A stretch of DNA of 64,000 nt from assembly GCA_958510825.1 (NCBI GenBank), contig OY294052.1:10809816-10873815 (forward strand), given 5' to 3'. The first letter of the stretch is position 1. Each line of letters begins with the position of its first letter. Both the position numbers and the translations under genes were made by a program. Positions 37,501 to 46,071 of the stretch are shown one piece after another. The DNA is from Brachypterus glaber (lineage: Eukaryota; Arthropoda; Insecta; Coleoptera; Kateretidae). The notes under the pieces were generated by a model. The model ran no database searches. It had not been told where the DNA came from and saw nothing but the letters and a program-made list of their open reading frames with translations.

Positions 37501-40500
37501 ATCGCCCATAAAAATAAAATTATCTCCAATTTCGTTTGGCAATGGAAGGGCGATTGGTTGAATAATGATTTGGGCGTCAATGTTTTACTTGAGAACAGAG
37601 GAGGATATACTGGTCATTGACATCCTTGTTTCTCATATTTTGTGACGACTGATTTTTCCAATAAAAATAATTGACACAATGTTTTCAATTCCTGTCTGTG
37701 TACTTATTCCATGAAAATAATCTTACATGTGATAAAGCATTTCAATAAAATGTAGAGTTGAAACCATATATTTGTTAGAATCATTTTTGTTTACATTTCA
37801 CATTAATTTGGGGGGGGGGGGGGGGGGCAAGAATTTTGGCGATGTGTGTAGTTACAAGTTGGTTGTGTAAAATATAAAATTACATAAACAATATCCTATG
37901 GGTTTTGAATTTTACAAAAACACGCAGTATGTTCAAAATTATTATTTTTTTCAATCGAAATTGACATATCAAGATTTAAAAATAAACAATTTTTTTGATT
38001 TTTTTTTATAACTTATTTCCTAAAACTTATTTCAGTAGTCTGATTATCCATACCATGGTACCATTTTCTTATATCTTCTTATCTTTTGTCAGACCCATCA
38101 TTATTTGAATTACTGGCCGCGTGCATGCTAAGTTGACATGGAAGTTTTAATTATAATTTAATTAAAAACAATATAGTACCGAAAATTTGACAGCTAAATT
38201 CAAACACAATTAAAAATTATGCGTGGTGAGTGCACGAATATTTTTTTCTTTAAATACGGTAAGGCTGTTTCAGTGCGATATATATTTTTGAATTTTAGAA
38301 ATCTTTTCACCTATACTCGGCGCATTATCTATCTGAGTAACAAATTGGATCAAGGAAGCTATGATTAGTGGTTTAGAAATGACTTTTAGTAATATTTTTG
38401 TAGCCCATTGTGCTTTTGATAATTTTTAACATTTAGGTTAAATTGACTGTCAGTTTACGTCTTACAATTAATAACAAAATCTGTTTAAAAAGTAAAACTT
38501 TGTTCAAAATTATAATAAAAGTATGTTTTTATTAATAAAGTGCTATTATAAACTTAAATTTAACATTACCTGAATAAAATTAGGGACCAGTATTATTTTA
38601 ACCAAAAAATTCTCTGTTATAGTGTTTACTTCAAAAATTTATAGAGCACTGCATTATATTACTTCATTTAAACAAAATGTTTATAGATTGATGCTTTAGT
38701 TTTCTTTTTATGCACTTTTCTTGTTATTTCTTCTTGCTAAAACAAATTATTTGGATTTTTTTATAAATGTCAAAATAATGTCTTGATTGACAATAAATTT
38801 TAAACAAGATGAAACCCTTACATAATGAACTAAATATATTCTGCCAATCAAATAACAAGAAACAAATGACCATCAACTCAGATAGATAATGCGTGGAGTT
38901 TACTTGAACAAGAAAAAACTATTTCGTGTGATTCAGTAAAACTTATATACAGTGTTTGCAGTTTTGGCGCAAAGTAAAGGGAATGATTCTGCATCACAAA
39001 ACATTAAAAACCGACAAAGGAAAATATGTCCGGAAATAAACCCTAAGGGAGCTACGGCCCTTCGAAGACATATTGAATGGGGAACAAAAAAAGCACCAAT
39101 AAAATTTTAATGCTGTAGGGAGATCCTTTATTTAGAATTAAGCAAAAAAGTATTCTTCACCAAAACACCTAAATTTACTGAAGGAATCAATATTTTTTGC
39201 AAAAAACAAAGAAAAAGTACACATAAAAAAGTTAGGAGCAAAAATGTGTTAAGTCTCACACATTTTGTCCGTCTTGGCCTCTGGATACATAAAAAAATAA
39301 CAAACTAATTGCCCTTATTGCTAGATCTAGTGTCCCTACTTATTGCTATTAATATACATGCAAAGCCTCTTCGCTCTAGCTTAAAGGGTACCAGAGTTAT
39401 TAATTAAAAACCTTATTTTAGTACAACTTTAAAGAGTCTTTACTCTCTTAGGGGTCGTTTCCTGTCCTATGTTTCTTGCTGGTTTTTCCTGTTTTGTGAT
39501 ATAGAATAATCCCCTTTATTTTCCGCCAAAAGACTGCAAACGCCGTGTATATATTTGTAATGTTTTATACAATCACCAATGCATATACAGAAGAAAGAGT
39601 CTTTAGCAGTTTTATTTTTATCTCGATTTTTATGATTTAAAATTCCATTTTTGAACCTTTAATTTTAAATTTAAGTTCATAGTTGTCATGTCAAAATGAT
39701 AAGATTTCAAACAACACAAGTTGTTGTTGTTGCTGTCACACAGCTGTCAACCCTTTGCTTAAACCTACAGTGTGTCCCCGGATCGACTTGACAATACCAC
39801 AAAATTACCTTTTTTTTCGAATTAAGAAAAACTGCTTTGGGATTATACCCTGCTTGCTTAAAAACTAATTTTTGTCAAAATAAAATTTTGAAAAATTATA
39901 GGTGGCGCAAGATATCAGTAAAAGAGTAAAAAAATAAAAAAAAAATATTATTAAAATTATTAAAATTTGACATGCGGTTCTTATTTTTGATTATAAATCT
40001 ATTTTTTAAATAACTTTTTTTTTGTATGTGTTACGAAATGGTAAGTTTACCTGAAAACTTTTTACTTTTTTACTGATATCTGTTGACACAAACAACTTTC
40101 GAAAATTTTATTTCAACAAAAATTAGTTTTTTTAGCAAGCCGGTGCAAAGTCCCAAATCAGTTTTTCTTAATAAACAAAAATGGTCATTTTGTGGTATTT
40201 TCAAGTGGATCCGGGGACACACTGTATATCATGGTGATATGAGGAAATACAAAAACGTACCCAAATCACATCTGTAAAAGAAAATGCTGTCAAATTGACG
40301 ATATTATATTAAGTTCTGTTTAATCTAAAATTTAATTTAAATATATCGCACTGGAACGACATAGTTAAAGTAACTAAAAGTCCAAATTATAAACAATATA
40401 CTTTAATTTACATTGGTTTTCACTCTGATTAATAGCGCAGTAGAAAAACTGTCAAAAGAAATACCAAGGTTAACAACAACGCAATAAAATCCCTCAAACC

Positions 40501-42461
40501 TGGAAGAGATAAATAGGTGATAATAAAATCCCGAGTAAGCAGTACCTACACCAAAATACACATCAGTCATTCCATGATGACGTACGCTACCATTCGTATA
40601 ATATTTTATCAAATATTTAAAAAAAAATCTCAAGAACTAAAACTGATATTAAAGCTGGTATGAAAAATAGAAAGTGGAGATGAGCTAAAATAAAATAATA
40701 TATACAATAATGGCGATTTCTTCCGTTAGATTAGACAGGGACAAAAGTTCTACCAAAAAAGGATAGAAGACATACATACACTCCCACTTCCACCCAACCA
40801 AACAAATTCTGTATTTGTTTTTTGTTGAACAAATACAATATTTACTTGGCCGGGCGAAAAGTGTACCTATATTATTTTTATTAAAGAAATTACTGGCGCC
40901 ATCTAAATTTTAATAGAATTATCTTATTCTACAGATTCACATTAGCTATGTTCGTTCGTGCCGCTCAGTGCTACACTTTCCGGTGAACCAAATAAATACT
41001 GTATTTGTTGTATGAAAAACAAATACAGTATTTATTTGGTTGGCTGGAAAGTGTAGCACAAATGAGATAGATAGGGTAGACGTCTTTTGTTTCATAATTC
41101 TAGTTGTAGAGAGCTCCATTATCTGTCATTTAGGGTTTACGAGATTTTATTTCTTAAACTTTGATGACGGACGCTACAAATATGGAAGTGGAATAAATCT
41201 ATTTTATGTTTCGCCCGAAATTAGCAAATTGATTAAGGATTAAATTCAATTTATTATAATATGGTTAGCATTTGTACTAGATATATATTTTTTAATTGTA
41301 TTTTATGTTTAGTTTAATATACAGTATATGAGAAAATTAAATGTGTGATGACGGACGCAACAAAATTTCCACCAAAATTTTAATCTTTTAATTTATAATT
41401 TATTTTAAAGAAACAAAAATAACAACAGTTTGAATAAAAAAACTGTAAATTTAACAACACCACTTAAATACAACACATGAATTATAACTGGAATTTCTTG
41501 TTTGGCCGGTTTGAAACGAACTGTAACTTAATTTCGTAAAAAAGTGTTTCGATTGGATAAATTTTAAGTAATTTTGTTAGGGTGTTCATGCTGTGTAAAA
41601 TATAATTGTATTGGGGTATTAATGAAAAATAGATTAATTTTAAATTAGATATGTAAAATTTAGACCTCAACAATTGTTAACCGCTGGGGTGTTTCATCGA
41701 AGGGCCTTTGTGACGTGGGGGACTTACTTGTATTGTTCCAGGTGTCTTCTTGTACTTGGGCCCAAGATGATGTTTCCTCGGAGAAATGGCGTAAGCCCTA
41801 TTTGCACTCGTTCTACGCGAAATGTTATTTATTGGATGTATTTTCCATAGCGTGATTCATTACGAATAACTATTGTTATTTTTTGTTCTTTGGAAGCGAT
41901 AGTGGCGTGAGTATCGCGCCCCTGACGAATTTAACGTATTGTGCGGACCGTGTTGTTTTACCAACTCTTTTCAACTTACTGAAATATCGCTTTAAGCTAG
42001 CTAGTACGTTATGCGCATAAGGGATGAAAACTAAACAACAATTATATTTCACGATAAAAGTGCTGCATATAAAAAATTTTAAACTTTGCACCCTGGTTTC
42101 AAATTCTATGGAATGGCTGACATGCGTATTTTGGTGTATTGTTTCTTTTGACGGCAGTATAATTGTCGATACTTTGGAACAAGTTAGGTACTTTAAAATA
42201 ACTATGTAGTACACAGTATGTACTATTATACTTCGCATGCAATCCAGTTTTAATAGTTTAGATCTTTCCAAGATATTTTTTTTATCTAAAGTCCTAAATA
42301 GAATTATTTTATTTTCATTATCGTTCTTTAATGCAGTGATGGAATTCGTCGAGAGTTTAGACAACAATGAAAACAACGAGGACGGAAATGGGTCCTCTTT
42401 GTCTCCGTCCAGCAGTGACTCTGAAAGTTGGACAAGCCTTTCCAGTACAGATTTCTATTGA
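19578..42461 (+). CDS. DCAF1: DCAF1 (VprBP/mahjong), CUL4-DDB1 ubiquitin ligase receptor, 22 coding exons
   Basis: DCAF1 recruits substrates to the CUL4-DDB1 ligase. Exons: 19578-19678, 19760-19910, 19998-20135, 20895-21213, 21755-21816, 21875-22404, 22697-22835, 23866-24075, 25394-25673, 27086-27195, 27672-27800, 29246-29399, 29553-29698, 29757-29954, 30596-30717, 31041-31271, 33572-33970, 34027-34111, 34498-34707, 35379-35580, 36048-36290, 42337-42461. All borders are AG/GT and every junction is in phase; the sum is 4,284 nt, 1,427 residues, close to the usual 1,500. An N-terminal alpha-helical repeat region is followed by a LisH motif ([20 protein letters not shown], about 833-852) and a WD40 propeller from about 1,030, with the DDB1-binding WDxR motif in [11 protein letters not shown] (about 1,244). 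An Asp/Glu-rich tail (exon 21) follows, as in other DCAF1 proteins. The product acts in nucleus and cytoplasm. Confidence 0.95.
20310..20570. repeat. Partial hairpin repeat and pogo/Tigger-like terminus
   Basis: 20,320-20,395 matches part of the 14.2 kb hairpin (CAAGCGGCTTGTTTTC, CTCGTGCGCTAAAAACG). At 20,459 a CAGTAGTGTCGCGATAATCC terminus begins a small foldback ending near 20,565 (GATGCGGTAATCC against GGATTACCGCATC). A CAGTAG...GATAATCCG end resembles pogo/Tigger elements; that assignment is from memory of the family and unverified. Confidence 0.5.
20585..20805. repeat. MITE, AGGGAACGTTCAAGTATTACG family, full copy
   Basis: Left arm AAACGTTCAAGTATTATGTA and right arm TACGTAATACTTGAATGTT are inverted, and the two halves pair through AGATTTCATA and GCTACCCCC. 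The second full copy is at 32,998-33,255; single ends lie at 25,078 and 34,247. Confidence 0.8.
21215..21360. repeat. Dispersed repeat TACTCGCGTATAATAGCT, copy 1
   Basis: The block from CTACTCGCGTATAATAGC to TTAATAGCAATTATT recurs at 59,435-59,560 with moderate divergence. Its ends are partly inverted. It begins directly after the donor of DCAF1 exon 4. Confidence 0.65.
22855..23241. repeat. Foldback element, CCTGTTTTTCG termini, in DCAF1 intron 7
   Basis: The left part (CTGTTTTTCGCCCTCGG, TCGGTTAAATTAGAAAAAAG) is mirrored by the right part (CTAGTTTAACCGATC, GAGGTCGAAAAACGGGCACC). A one-ended relative starts near 59,935. No protein. Confidence 0.65.
23391..23600. repeat. Dispersed repeat, copy 1 of 2
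   Basis: From ATAGTCGCTGTCAGAGTTAT to CACAAAAGATTTATCCACA this 200-bp block recurs in the same orientation at 61,093-61,300 with few changes. No terminal inverted repeats are obvious. Confidence 0.8.
23632..23850. repeat. TIR MITE adjacent to DCAF1 exon 8
   Basis: The left end TGGTCTGTTTCATCAAGCAA is matched by its exact complement at the right end, and pairing continues through AGAGTAAATTAAAAATCGCA, giving TIRs of about 70 bp around a 75-bp centre. It ends 15 bp before DCAF1 exon 8, so part of the 3' splice region of that intron derives from or abuts the element. A TA duplication is plausible. Confidence 0.85.
24433..25340. repeat. Foldback, ACACGGTGTTTGCAG family, in DCAF1 intron 8
   Basis: Left terminus ATACACGGTGTTTGCAGTG and right terminus ACACTGCAAACACCGTATA are inverted. 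The subterminal CCTTAGGG and TGATGTAGAATC blocks are shared with the elements at 7,485, 25,873 and 38,944. An AGGGAACGTTCAAG-family MITE end lies within, near 25,078-25,112. Confidence 0.8.
25873..26991. repeat. Foldback, ACGGTGTATTTGAAATAGGG termini, in DCAF1 intron 9
   Basis: The ends CGGTGTATTTGAAATAGGGT and CCCTATTTCAAATACACCC are inverted, and the similarity spans most of the 1.1 kb. For example CTGTAGGATTAACCGTTTTC at about 26,250 pairs with its complement near 26,620. Confidence 0.85.
27264..27606. repeat. Near-perfect 340-bp foldback in DCAF1 intron 10
   Basis: The left arm (TTCTTGGGTATTGGGCACAT, then AACGTTTCGCTCATGCTTGA) is mirrored almost base for base by the right arm; each arm is about 140 bp around a short centre. 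The arms show few mismatches, indicating a young element. In sense RNA it would form a very stable hairpin between exons 10 and 11. Confidence 0.85.
27904..28653. repeat. Foldback with arrays of the palindrome CCGTGCGCACGG
   Basis: The outer ends TGCTACCCCGTGCGCACGG and CCGTGCGCACGGGGTAGCA are inverted. The 12-bp palindrome CCGTGCGCACGG occurs five times, two in the left arm and three in the right, separated by about 35 bp of GCGCGAG/ACTATGG text, with one decayed copy near 27,985. Inner arms around CCTAAATCGTGAGATCTGCA also pair. It lies in DCAF1 intron 11. Confidence 0.8.
28654..29245. other. Remainder of DCAF1 intron 11
   Basis: AT-rich with no exon, no clear repeat ends and no conserved open frame visible. 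Confidence 0.4.
30260..30420. repeat. Short direct repeat GCCATCTNTTCACAAAGAC
   Basis: Two copies about 65 bp apart in DCAF1 intron 14 (near 30,321 and 30,377). A GCGCCATCTA-like core also occurs at 12,247 and 40,902. Function unknown. Confidence 0.4.
31634..32480 (-). mobile_element. Probable LINE 3' remnant with (GATA)n tail
   Basis: A (GATA)n tract at 31,634-31,660 is followed by GGTTTATTTATCTTTGCCAA, the reverse complement of a simple-repeat-ending non-LTR retrotransposon 3' end. The 800 bp that follow interrupt the foldback element, supporting insertion. No reverse transcriptase frame survives, so the class is a guess. Confidence 0.45.
32998..33255. repeat. MITE, AGGGAACGTTCAAGTATTACG family, full copy
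   Basis: TIRs AGGGAACGTTTAAGTATTAC and GTTACGTAACACTTGAACGTTCCC; the halves pair through CTGTAGAGATTT and a G-run of about 14. See also 20,585-20,805. Confidence 0.85.
34247..34340. repeat. Single MITE end, AGGGAACGTTCAAG family
   Basis: AGGGAACGTTCAAGTATTAC followed by a C-run of about 14 and GTAACGCGGCGTAACATC. The opposite terminus is lost. Lies in DCAF1 intron 18. Confidence 0.7.
35003..35120 (+). promoter_or_regulatory. Heat-shock-like core promoter, unit 1
   Basis: HSE-type pentamers lie in TTTCGCGAAGGCTCCGGAA (about 35,000) and GAAGGTTCC (about 35,070), followed by TATAAATA at 35,088. A TCAGTCAGT initiator-like run starts at 35,116, with its A 30 bp after the start of the TATA box, the canonical insect spacing. 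Confidence 0.65.
35199..35286 (+). promoter_or_regulatory. Heat-shock-like core promoter, unit 2
   Basis: A 165-bp offset repeat of unit 1: TTCTAGAAC at about 35,202 and GAAGGTTCC at about 35,234, TATAAAAA at 35,253, and TCAGCC with its A at 35,283, again 30 bp after the TATA start. Confidence 0.65.
35850..36000. repeat. Dispersed repeat (9,050 family), partial copy
   Basis: ATCCAATACATACAGATAAT through CCACTCAACTGTCAC matches the reverse complement of 9,235-9,375 and the copy at 53,748. It ends about 45 bp before DCAF1 exon 21. Confidence 0.75.
36455..36731. repeat. Foldback made of CATTACCGCG units
   Basis: The left half repeats the unit CATTACCGCG or GACTTTACGGCG about ten times in one orientation. 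The right half, after an AT spacer, repeats its complement CGCGGTAATGG about five times. Outer ends AGTCCATTACCGCG and CGCGGTAATGGACT are inverted. GC-rich and unlike its surroundings; lies in DCAF1 intron 21. Confidence 0.8.
36936..37858 (-). mobile_element. Tc1/mariner-type transposon, inactivated
   Basis: Terminal blocks ACACGCATCGCCAAAATTCT (left) and AGAATTTTGGCGATGTGTGT (right) are inverted, and subterminal inverted blocks (CATTTTATTGAAAGGCTTTA and its complement) continue the arms. Inside on the minus strand is a decayed transposase. The right arm includes a G-run of about 19. Confidence 0.85.
37184..37620 (-). pseudogene. Tc1-like transposase remnant
   Basis: The minus strand encodes the C-terminal DDE region: [20 protein letters not shown] and [19 protein letters not shown], the second and third acidic positions of IS630/Tc1 enzymes. 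A stop follows the second motif, and the continuation ([20 protein letters not shown]) is in another frame, so at least one frameshift is present. The N-terminal HTH half is deleted. Not functional. Confidence 0.85.
37859..38943. other. DCAF1 intron 21, AT-rich
   Basis: No exon seen. A 16-bp inverted pair (GCATTATCTATCTGAG near 38,326, CTCAGATAGATAATGC near 38,878) suggests arms of an old element. A GTGCGATATATATTT block near 38,270 has a complement near 40,343. Confidence 0.4.
38944..39550. repeat. Foldback, ACAGTGTTTGCAG family
   Basis: Ends ATACAGTGTTTGCAG and CTGCAAACGCCGTGTAT are inverted. It shares GGAGCTACGGCCCTTCGAAG with the 7,485 fragment and is a shorter sister of 24,433-25,340. 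Confidence 0.8.
39766..40225. repeat. MITE, ACAGTGTGTCCCCGGATC termini
   Basis: The left arm (CAGTGTGTCCCCGGATC, then AATACCACAAAAT) pairs with the right arm (ATTTTGTGGTATTTTCAAGT, then GGATCCGGGGACACACTG). A second inner pair is GATATCAGTAAAA. Non-coding. Confidence 0.85.
40790..40872. repeat. Diverged copy of the 40,969 hairpin
   Basis: Carries CCAACCAAACAAATTCTGTA and the mirrored ATTTACTTGGCCGGGCG arms, recognisably the same sequence as the hairpin 170 bp downstream but with more mismatches. Confidence 0.65.
40969..41058 (+). ncRNA. Candidate 90-nt hairpin RNA (miRNA-precursor-like)
   Basis: The two 41-nt arms (beginning TGCTACACTTTCC and ending GGAAAGTGTAGCA) are complementary except for about four bases and enclose an 8-nt loop. 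Length, arm pairing and small loop resemble an animal miRNA precursor, and the position is intronic in the sense strand of DCAF1. The equally simple alternative is a tiny palindromic MITE, favoured by the diverged neighbour copy. No expression evidence. Confidence 0.4.
42337..42461 (+). CDS. DCAF1: Proposed last coding exon of DCAF1
   Basis: Exon 21 ends in phase 1 inside an Asp/Asn run (GACG then GTGAGT at 36,290). The first in-phase continuation I find is 6.05 kb away, after TTTAATGCAG at 42,336. It reads [20 protein letters not shown], then a Ser-rich stretch, and ends SLSSTDFY with a stop. It completes the 1,428-codon frame exactly and keeps the acidic, low-complexity tail character. The unspliced alternative at exon 21 reads into a hydrophobic intronic tail and is unlikely. 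The link is by phase and composition, not by a conserved motif. Confidence 0.65.
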
Positions 42462-43219
42462 TAGTGCAATTAAATCAAATCTTAGAGTTTGCGGTGCAAC
42501 AAAAATAAGAAAGTGTTTTTTTTTTTCGGACTGTTTTATATTTTTTTATTGTAATATCACAGATTACACAGATTGGAACTGTTTAATTTTTTATAAAAAT
42601 GTATAGGAAACTCTCACAGAAACATTTAAAACCATATGAAAAGCTCATCGGGATTAACTAATATTTCTGGGGTACCTGTATGGGGTAAATCCACGGAAAC
42701 TCAAGTTACAGCCGCAAATATTTTATAATATATATATATTTTTTTTAGCAAATTATCTTTAAACAAATAAACAATCTTTAATAATAATGTAATAAAATAA
42801 TTAAAAGAAATAATTTCTTTTAAAAGTTTTATGACACTGTAATTTTTTTCTGCGGGTGTATCGCGAGTTCCCATGGATTTACGCTTGTTGTTGTTTTTGC
42901 ATCTGTTAAATCTATATTAACCCATTATGGACTACCGTCTAAAAATTCATACAGATTTACAGTATTTTAAAATGCACGTAATTTCCAATTTATTTATTTA
43001 TATAAATAAGCCATGTGGCTTAGTATATTCAAAAGTATGTTTTTTTTTTGTAATTTCTAGCTAGTGAATTGTTTACGTTTTACTAATAATCTCATTTAAC
43101 AATCGAAAATGTGAAAAAAAGTTTGCATATTTTTTTAGTAAAAATGGCTTATTTGGATTAATAATATTAATACCTAATAAATATATTATATGTTATACAA
43201 TAAATTCATGGGTCAGTCC

Positions 43220-43720
43220 TTAACCCCTTTACAGTGCAGTGAAAATTAAGTTTTCATTCCAAAAATGTGCTGAAAAATTGTTGTTTTTTTTTAAATAATA
43301 TATTGTATGTTTTTGTGGTCAAAAATAATAAATTCATAATGGCGGCTTCAAAATGTCGACCAAAAAAATTGAAAGTTAACGAATCAGGCTGGAAATGATT
43401 ACTCTGGGGTTTTTAGGGTTGCTGAATCCGAATCTTTTAACAAAATTGAAAAATTAAAAATGGCGACCAAAAAAATTTAAAAGTTACATAATGAGTTTGG
43501 CTGGGCTGAAAATGTTTACTCGGGGGTTTTTGAGGTTGCTGAATCCGAATCTTTGGTCAAAATTAAAAAAATTAAAATGGCGACCAAAAAATTGAATTAA
43601 TAAATCATGGAAAATAAACTAATGGTAAACTGGTAATTTTAGATGCTGCTATAGCGGTCATACACATAAATGGCACGAACCTTTTGGCCTCTATAGAGGT
43701 CAATCACTGTGAAGGGGTTA
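43220..43720. repeat. TIR element with 110-bp internal tandem repeat
   Basis: Ends TAACCCCTTTACAGTG and CACTGTGAAGGGGTTA are inverted. The inside repeats about 2.5 times a unit running from AAAATGGCGACCAAAAAA through GGTTGCTGAATCCGAATCTT. Confidence 0.8.
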
Positions 43721-44015
43721 ATGGGTTAATCTGTGTCAAAATAGGAGCAGCTGTCGCTTGTTTGGGATTTTTATTAATTTTCCCAAAAAAACGATCTGTA
43801 ATATGGAAAAAAAATATTTTACTACCACGACTCATACAACTTAATGTTGTTTTTGTTAGCGGGGGCTCCAAATGTCCTGTAATTTGGTTGGTATCCTAAT
43901 TCTTTTTTTTTTTTTTAGTCAAAAAAATATATTTTTTTAAATTTGACTAAAGCTGTCAAAATTTAACAAAAATACACAGAATTTAATGGAGGATCGAAAT
44001 ATGTAACAATATACA

Positions 44016-44215
44016 GGGTGTTCCATTTAAAAATGAAAAGTAGGGGTCATTTCCGGTTAAACCGAAAGTGAAAAAAAAAATACGTTAGATGACCGATTTC
44101 AAAATATGGTCTTATAGACACCCTATAAATTTTATTTCTTTATCTTTTAGAATAAAAATTTACAGGGGCGAGCTACTTTTGAAAAACACCCGGTATATGC
44201 TAAAATTTATTATTT
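44016..44215. repeat. Fragment with TACAGGGTGTTCC terminus
   Basis: TATACAGGGTGTTCCATTTA begins a one-sided piece ending near ACACCCGGTATATG. The terminus matches the consensus of the foldback families in this window. Confidence 0.5.
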
Positions 44216-45199
44216 TTTATTATCTAATTAATATTTGAAATCCATATTTAAATATCCTAATCGAGGAACTTTATTTTTTGACAATCTGAGTTTTCAGAAA
44301 ATATATGGTCCAAAAAAAAATTAAAATACAACCTTTTTTATTTTTGTCGCACTGTTGTGTTAATTTAAAACAGCTAGTTATTTAAAATTTAAAAATAAGT
44401 AAATTAATGAAATAATTTCATTTATTTTTTTTAATTTAATTAGAATACCTACTATGTAAAGTTTTTTTTCTTCGTACTTGATTTTTTTTTAAGTAAATAA
44501 TTTATATGTATATAAATTTATATGGTTTTGTTTTATTTCGTTTATTTATAAATTATGTTCTTATCCTAAATTATAAATAATTATAATGATAATTAATCTT
44601 AAATAATATTAAAAACTTGAAGAATTAACATACAGCCTGTTCCAGAACTCGCGTACCGAAATTTGAGGGTATATTAAAAACCCTCTGGAAAATATGAAAA
44701 AAATTAAAAAAAAATCCTTCTTCAATACTAATTAAAAAGGAAGCTATTTAATCTGACCAATCCTGTTGCTGATGTTAAATTACCTAAAAATTAGTTTTTC
44801 CCTACTTATTAGTAACTATGGTTGCATTTTAATGGTTGACTCGTGCATTGTTTAAGACATTCAACTTTAGAATCTTTTTAGGTTATTATATTTTGACAAA
44901 ACCGACAGAGGCTATCAAATATTCTATTTTTATAGGGTCACTCCATCCGGCGGTGGTTTTATGATACCCGTCTTAGACGGCAGCAACAAACTGCCGCTGC
45001 AACTCCATTCAGCGCGCTGAATGTAGTGTTTTTTTTTATTAGAAACTCAGATCTTTTAATTGATTTACTGGCTATAAATTCTTAATACAAATTAATAAAA
45101 TAAAAATACAATTACTGAATTTCATTTATTTATTTCAAAGTAATGAACATAGGAAAAATTTTTATCGGTGTTCCGAAAAGAGAACATTCTAGCTAGAAT

Positions 45200-45370
45200 G
45201 TAATTTTAAGATTGGTGCAGAGGGCAAGGAATTTTGGAAGTTTAAACGCAAACAGAAAAGTGGTTGGAGACACTTCGCGAAATTCTGCAACAGCCATGTG
45301 CAAAATTCGACTCGTAAAGGATAGTCGTCCGGTGTCAAGCATTGTACTCGTAATGAAAGGGATGCATTTT
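45200..45370 (+). pseudogene. Second, inverted copy of the transposase HTH segment
   Basis: The plus strand at 45,200-45,320 reads VILRLVQRARNFGSLNANRK, a diverged copy of VILRLVQRARNSGNLTPNKK encoded on the opposite strand at about 45,540-45,590. The transposase start is therefore present head-to-head within one element. Confidence 0.75.
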
Positions 45371-45706
45371 TTCATCTTTTAGAATTCGTTGAACAGAGGT
45401 CTTAGACATATCAATATTTCTAGCCACGATACTAAGGCTTGTTTCAGGTTCTTCAAAAGCCTGAATGACAGCTTCTTCATTATCAACAGTTCTTGCAGTT
45501 CGCGGAGCGCCTCCAATCTCTTTTTTGTTTGGAGTTAAATTTCCAGAATTTCTTGCCCTTTGCACCAATCTTAAAATAACATTTCTGCTAGGATGTTCTC
45601 TATTGGGAAAACGAATAGAATATTCTACAGATGTAGCTGAAGCACTCCGGCCACACTCGCCATATAAAATTAGCATTTCGCAATACTCTTCTGAAGTAAA
45701 CATCAT
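45335..45706 (-). pseudogene. Transposase N-terminal helix-turn-helix domain, truncated
   Basis: 123 residues: FTSEEYCEMLILYGECGRSA, then RFPNREHPSRNVILRLVQRA, a GAPRTARTVDNEEAV linker and a second HTH (SLSIVARNIDMSKTSVQRIL). This is the paired-HTH N-terminus (DUF4817-like) of transposases common in insects, normally followed by a DDE endonuclease. Here the frame stops after HPFHYEYNA; the nuclease domain is lost. Confidence 0.8.
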
Positions 45707-46071
45707 GAAAGTTTTGATATTTTTTTATAACATTAATAAATATTTATGTCACATTAATCACCATGTCAACCTACAGAATATGTACCTGCAATAATTAAAT
45801 TTGCTTCCATAGCTACAAATTCAACCTTTAATGGTAATTTATAATCAGCAACAGTATTGGTCCACTTAAAGCGTTCTTATTTTTGAATTGAACGAAGATG
45901 GATTTTTTTTGAATTTTTTTTCATATTTTCCAGAGGGTTTTTAATATACCCTCAAATTTCGGTACGCGAGTTCTGGAACAGGCTGTATTATAATTTAATG
46001 TTGCTTAAATATCTAACTATATGGCAAATGTCTAAATTCAACATACATGTTTAAAACAGTCGAAACTATTT

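Larger units (their letters stand above)
44631..45987 (-). mobile_element. DNA transposon rearranged into inverted transposase fragments
   Basis: TIRs of about 60 bp: TACAGCCTGTTCCAGAACTC at the left and its complement at the right, extending through CGCGTACCGAAATTTGAGGG. The interior contains two diverged copies of a transposase start in opposite orientation. A catalytic DDE domain is absent, so it cannot move itself. Confidence 0.85.

Noticed and set aside
37808..37828. G-run as a functional quadruplex
   Set aside because: An uninterrupted homopolymer at a decayed transposon arm; most likely slippage or sequencing noise.
41876..42376. 166-codon minus-strand frame
   Set aside because: Overlaps the DCAF1 last exon in antisense and has no recognisable motif or codon-like pattern.
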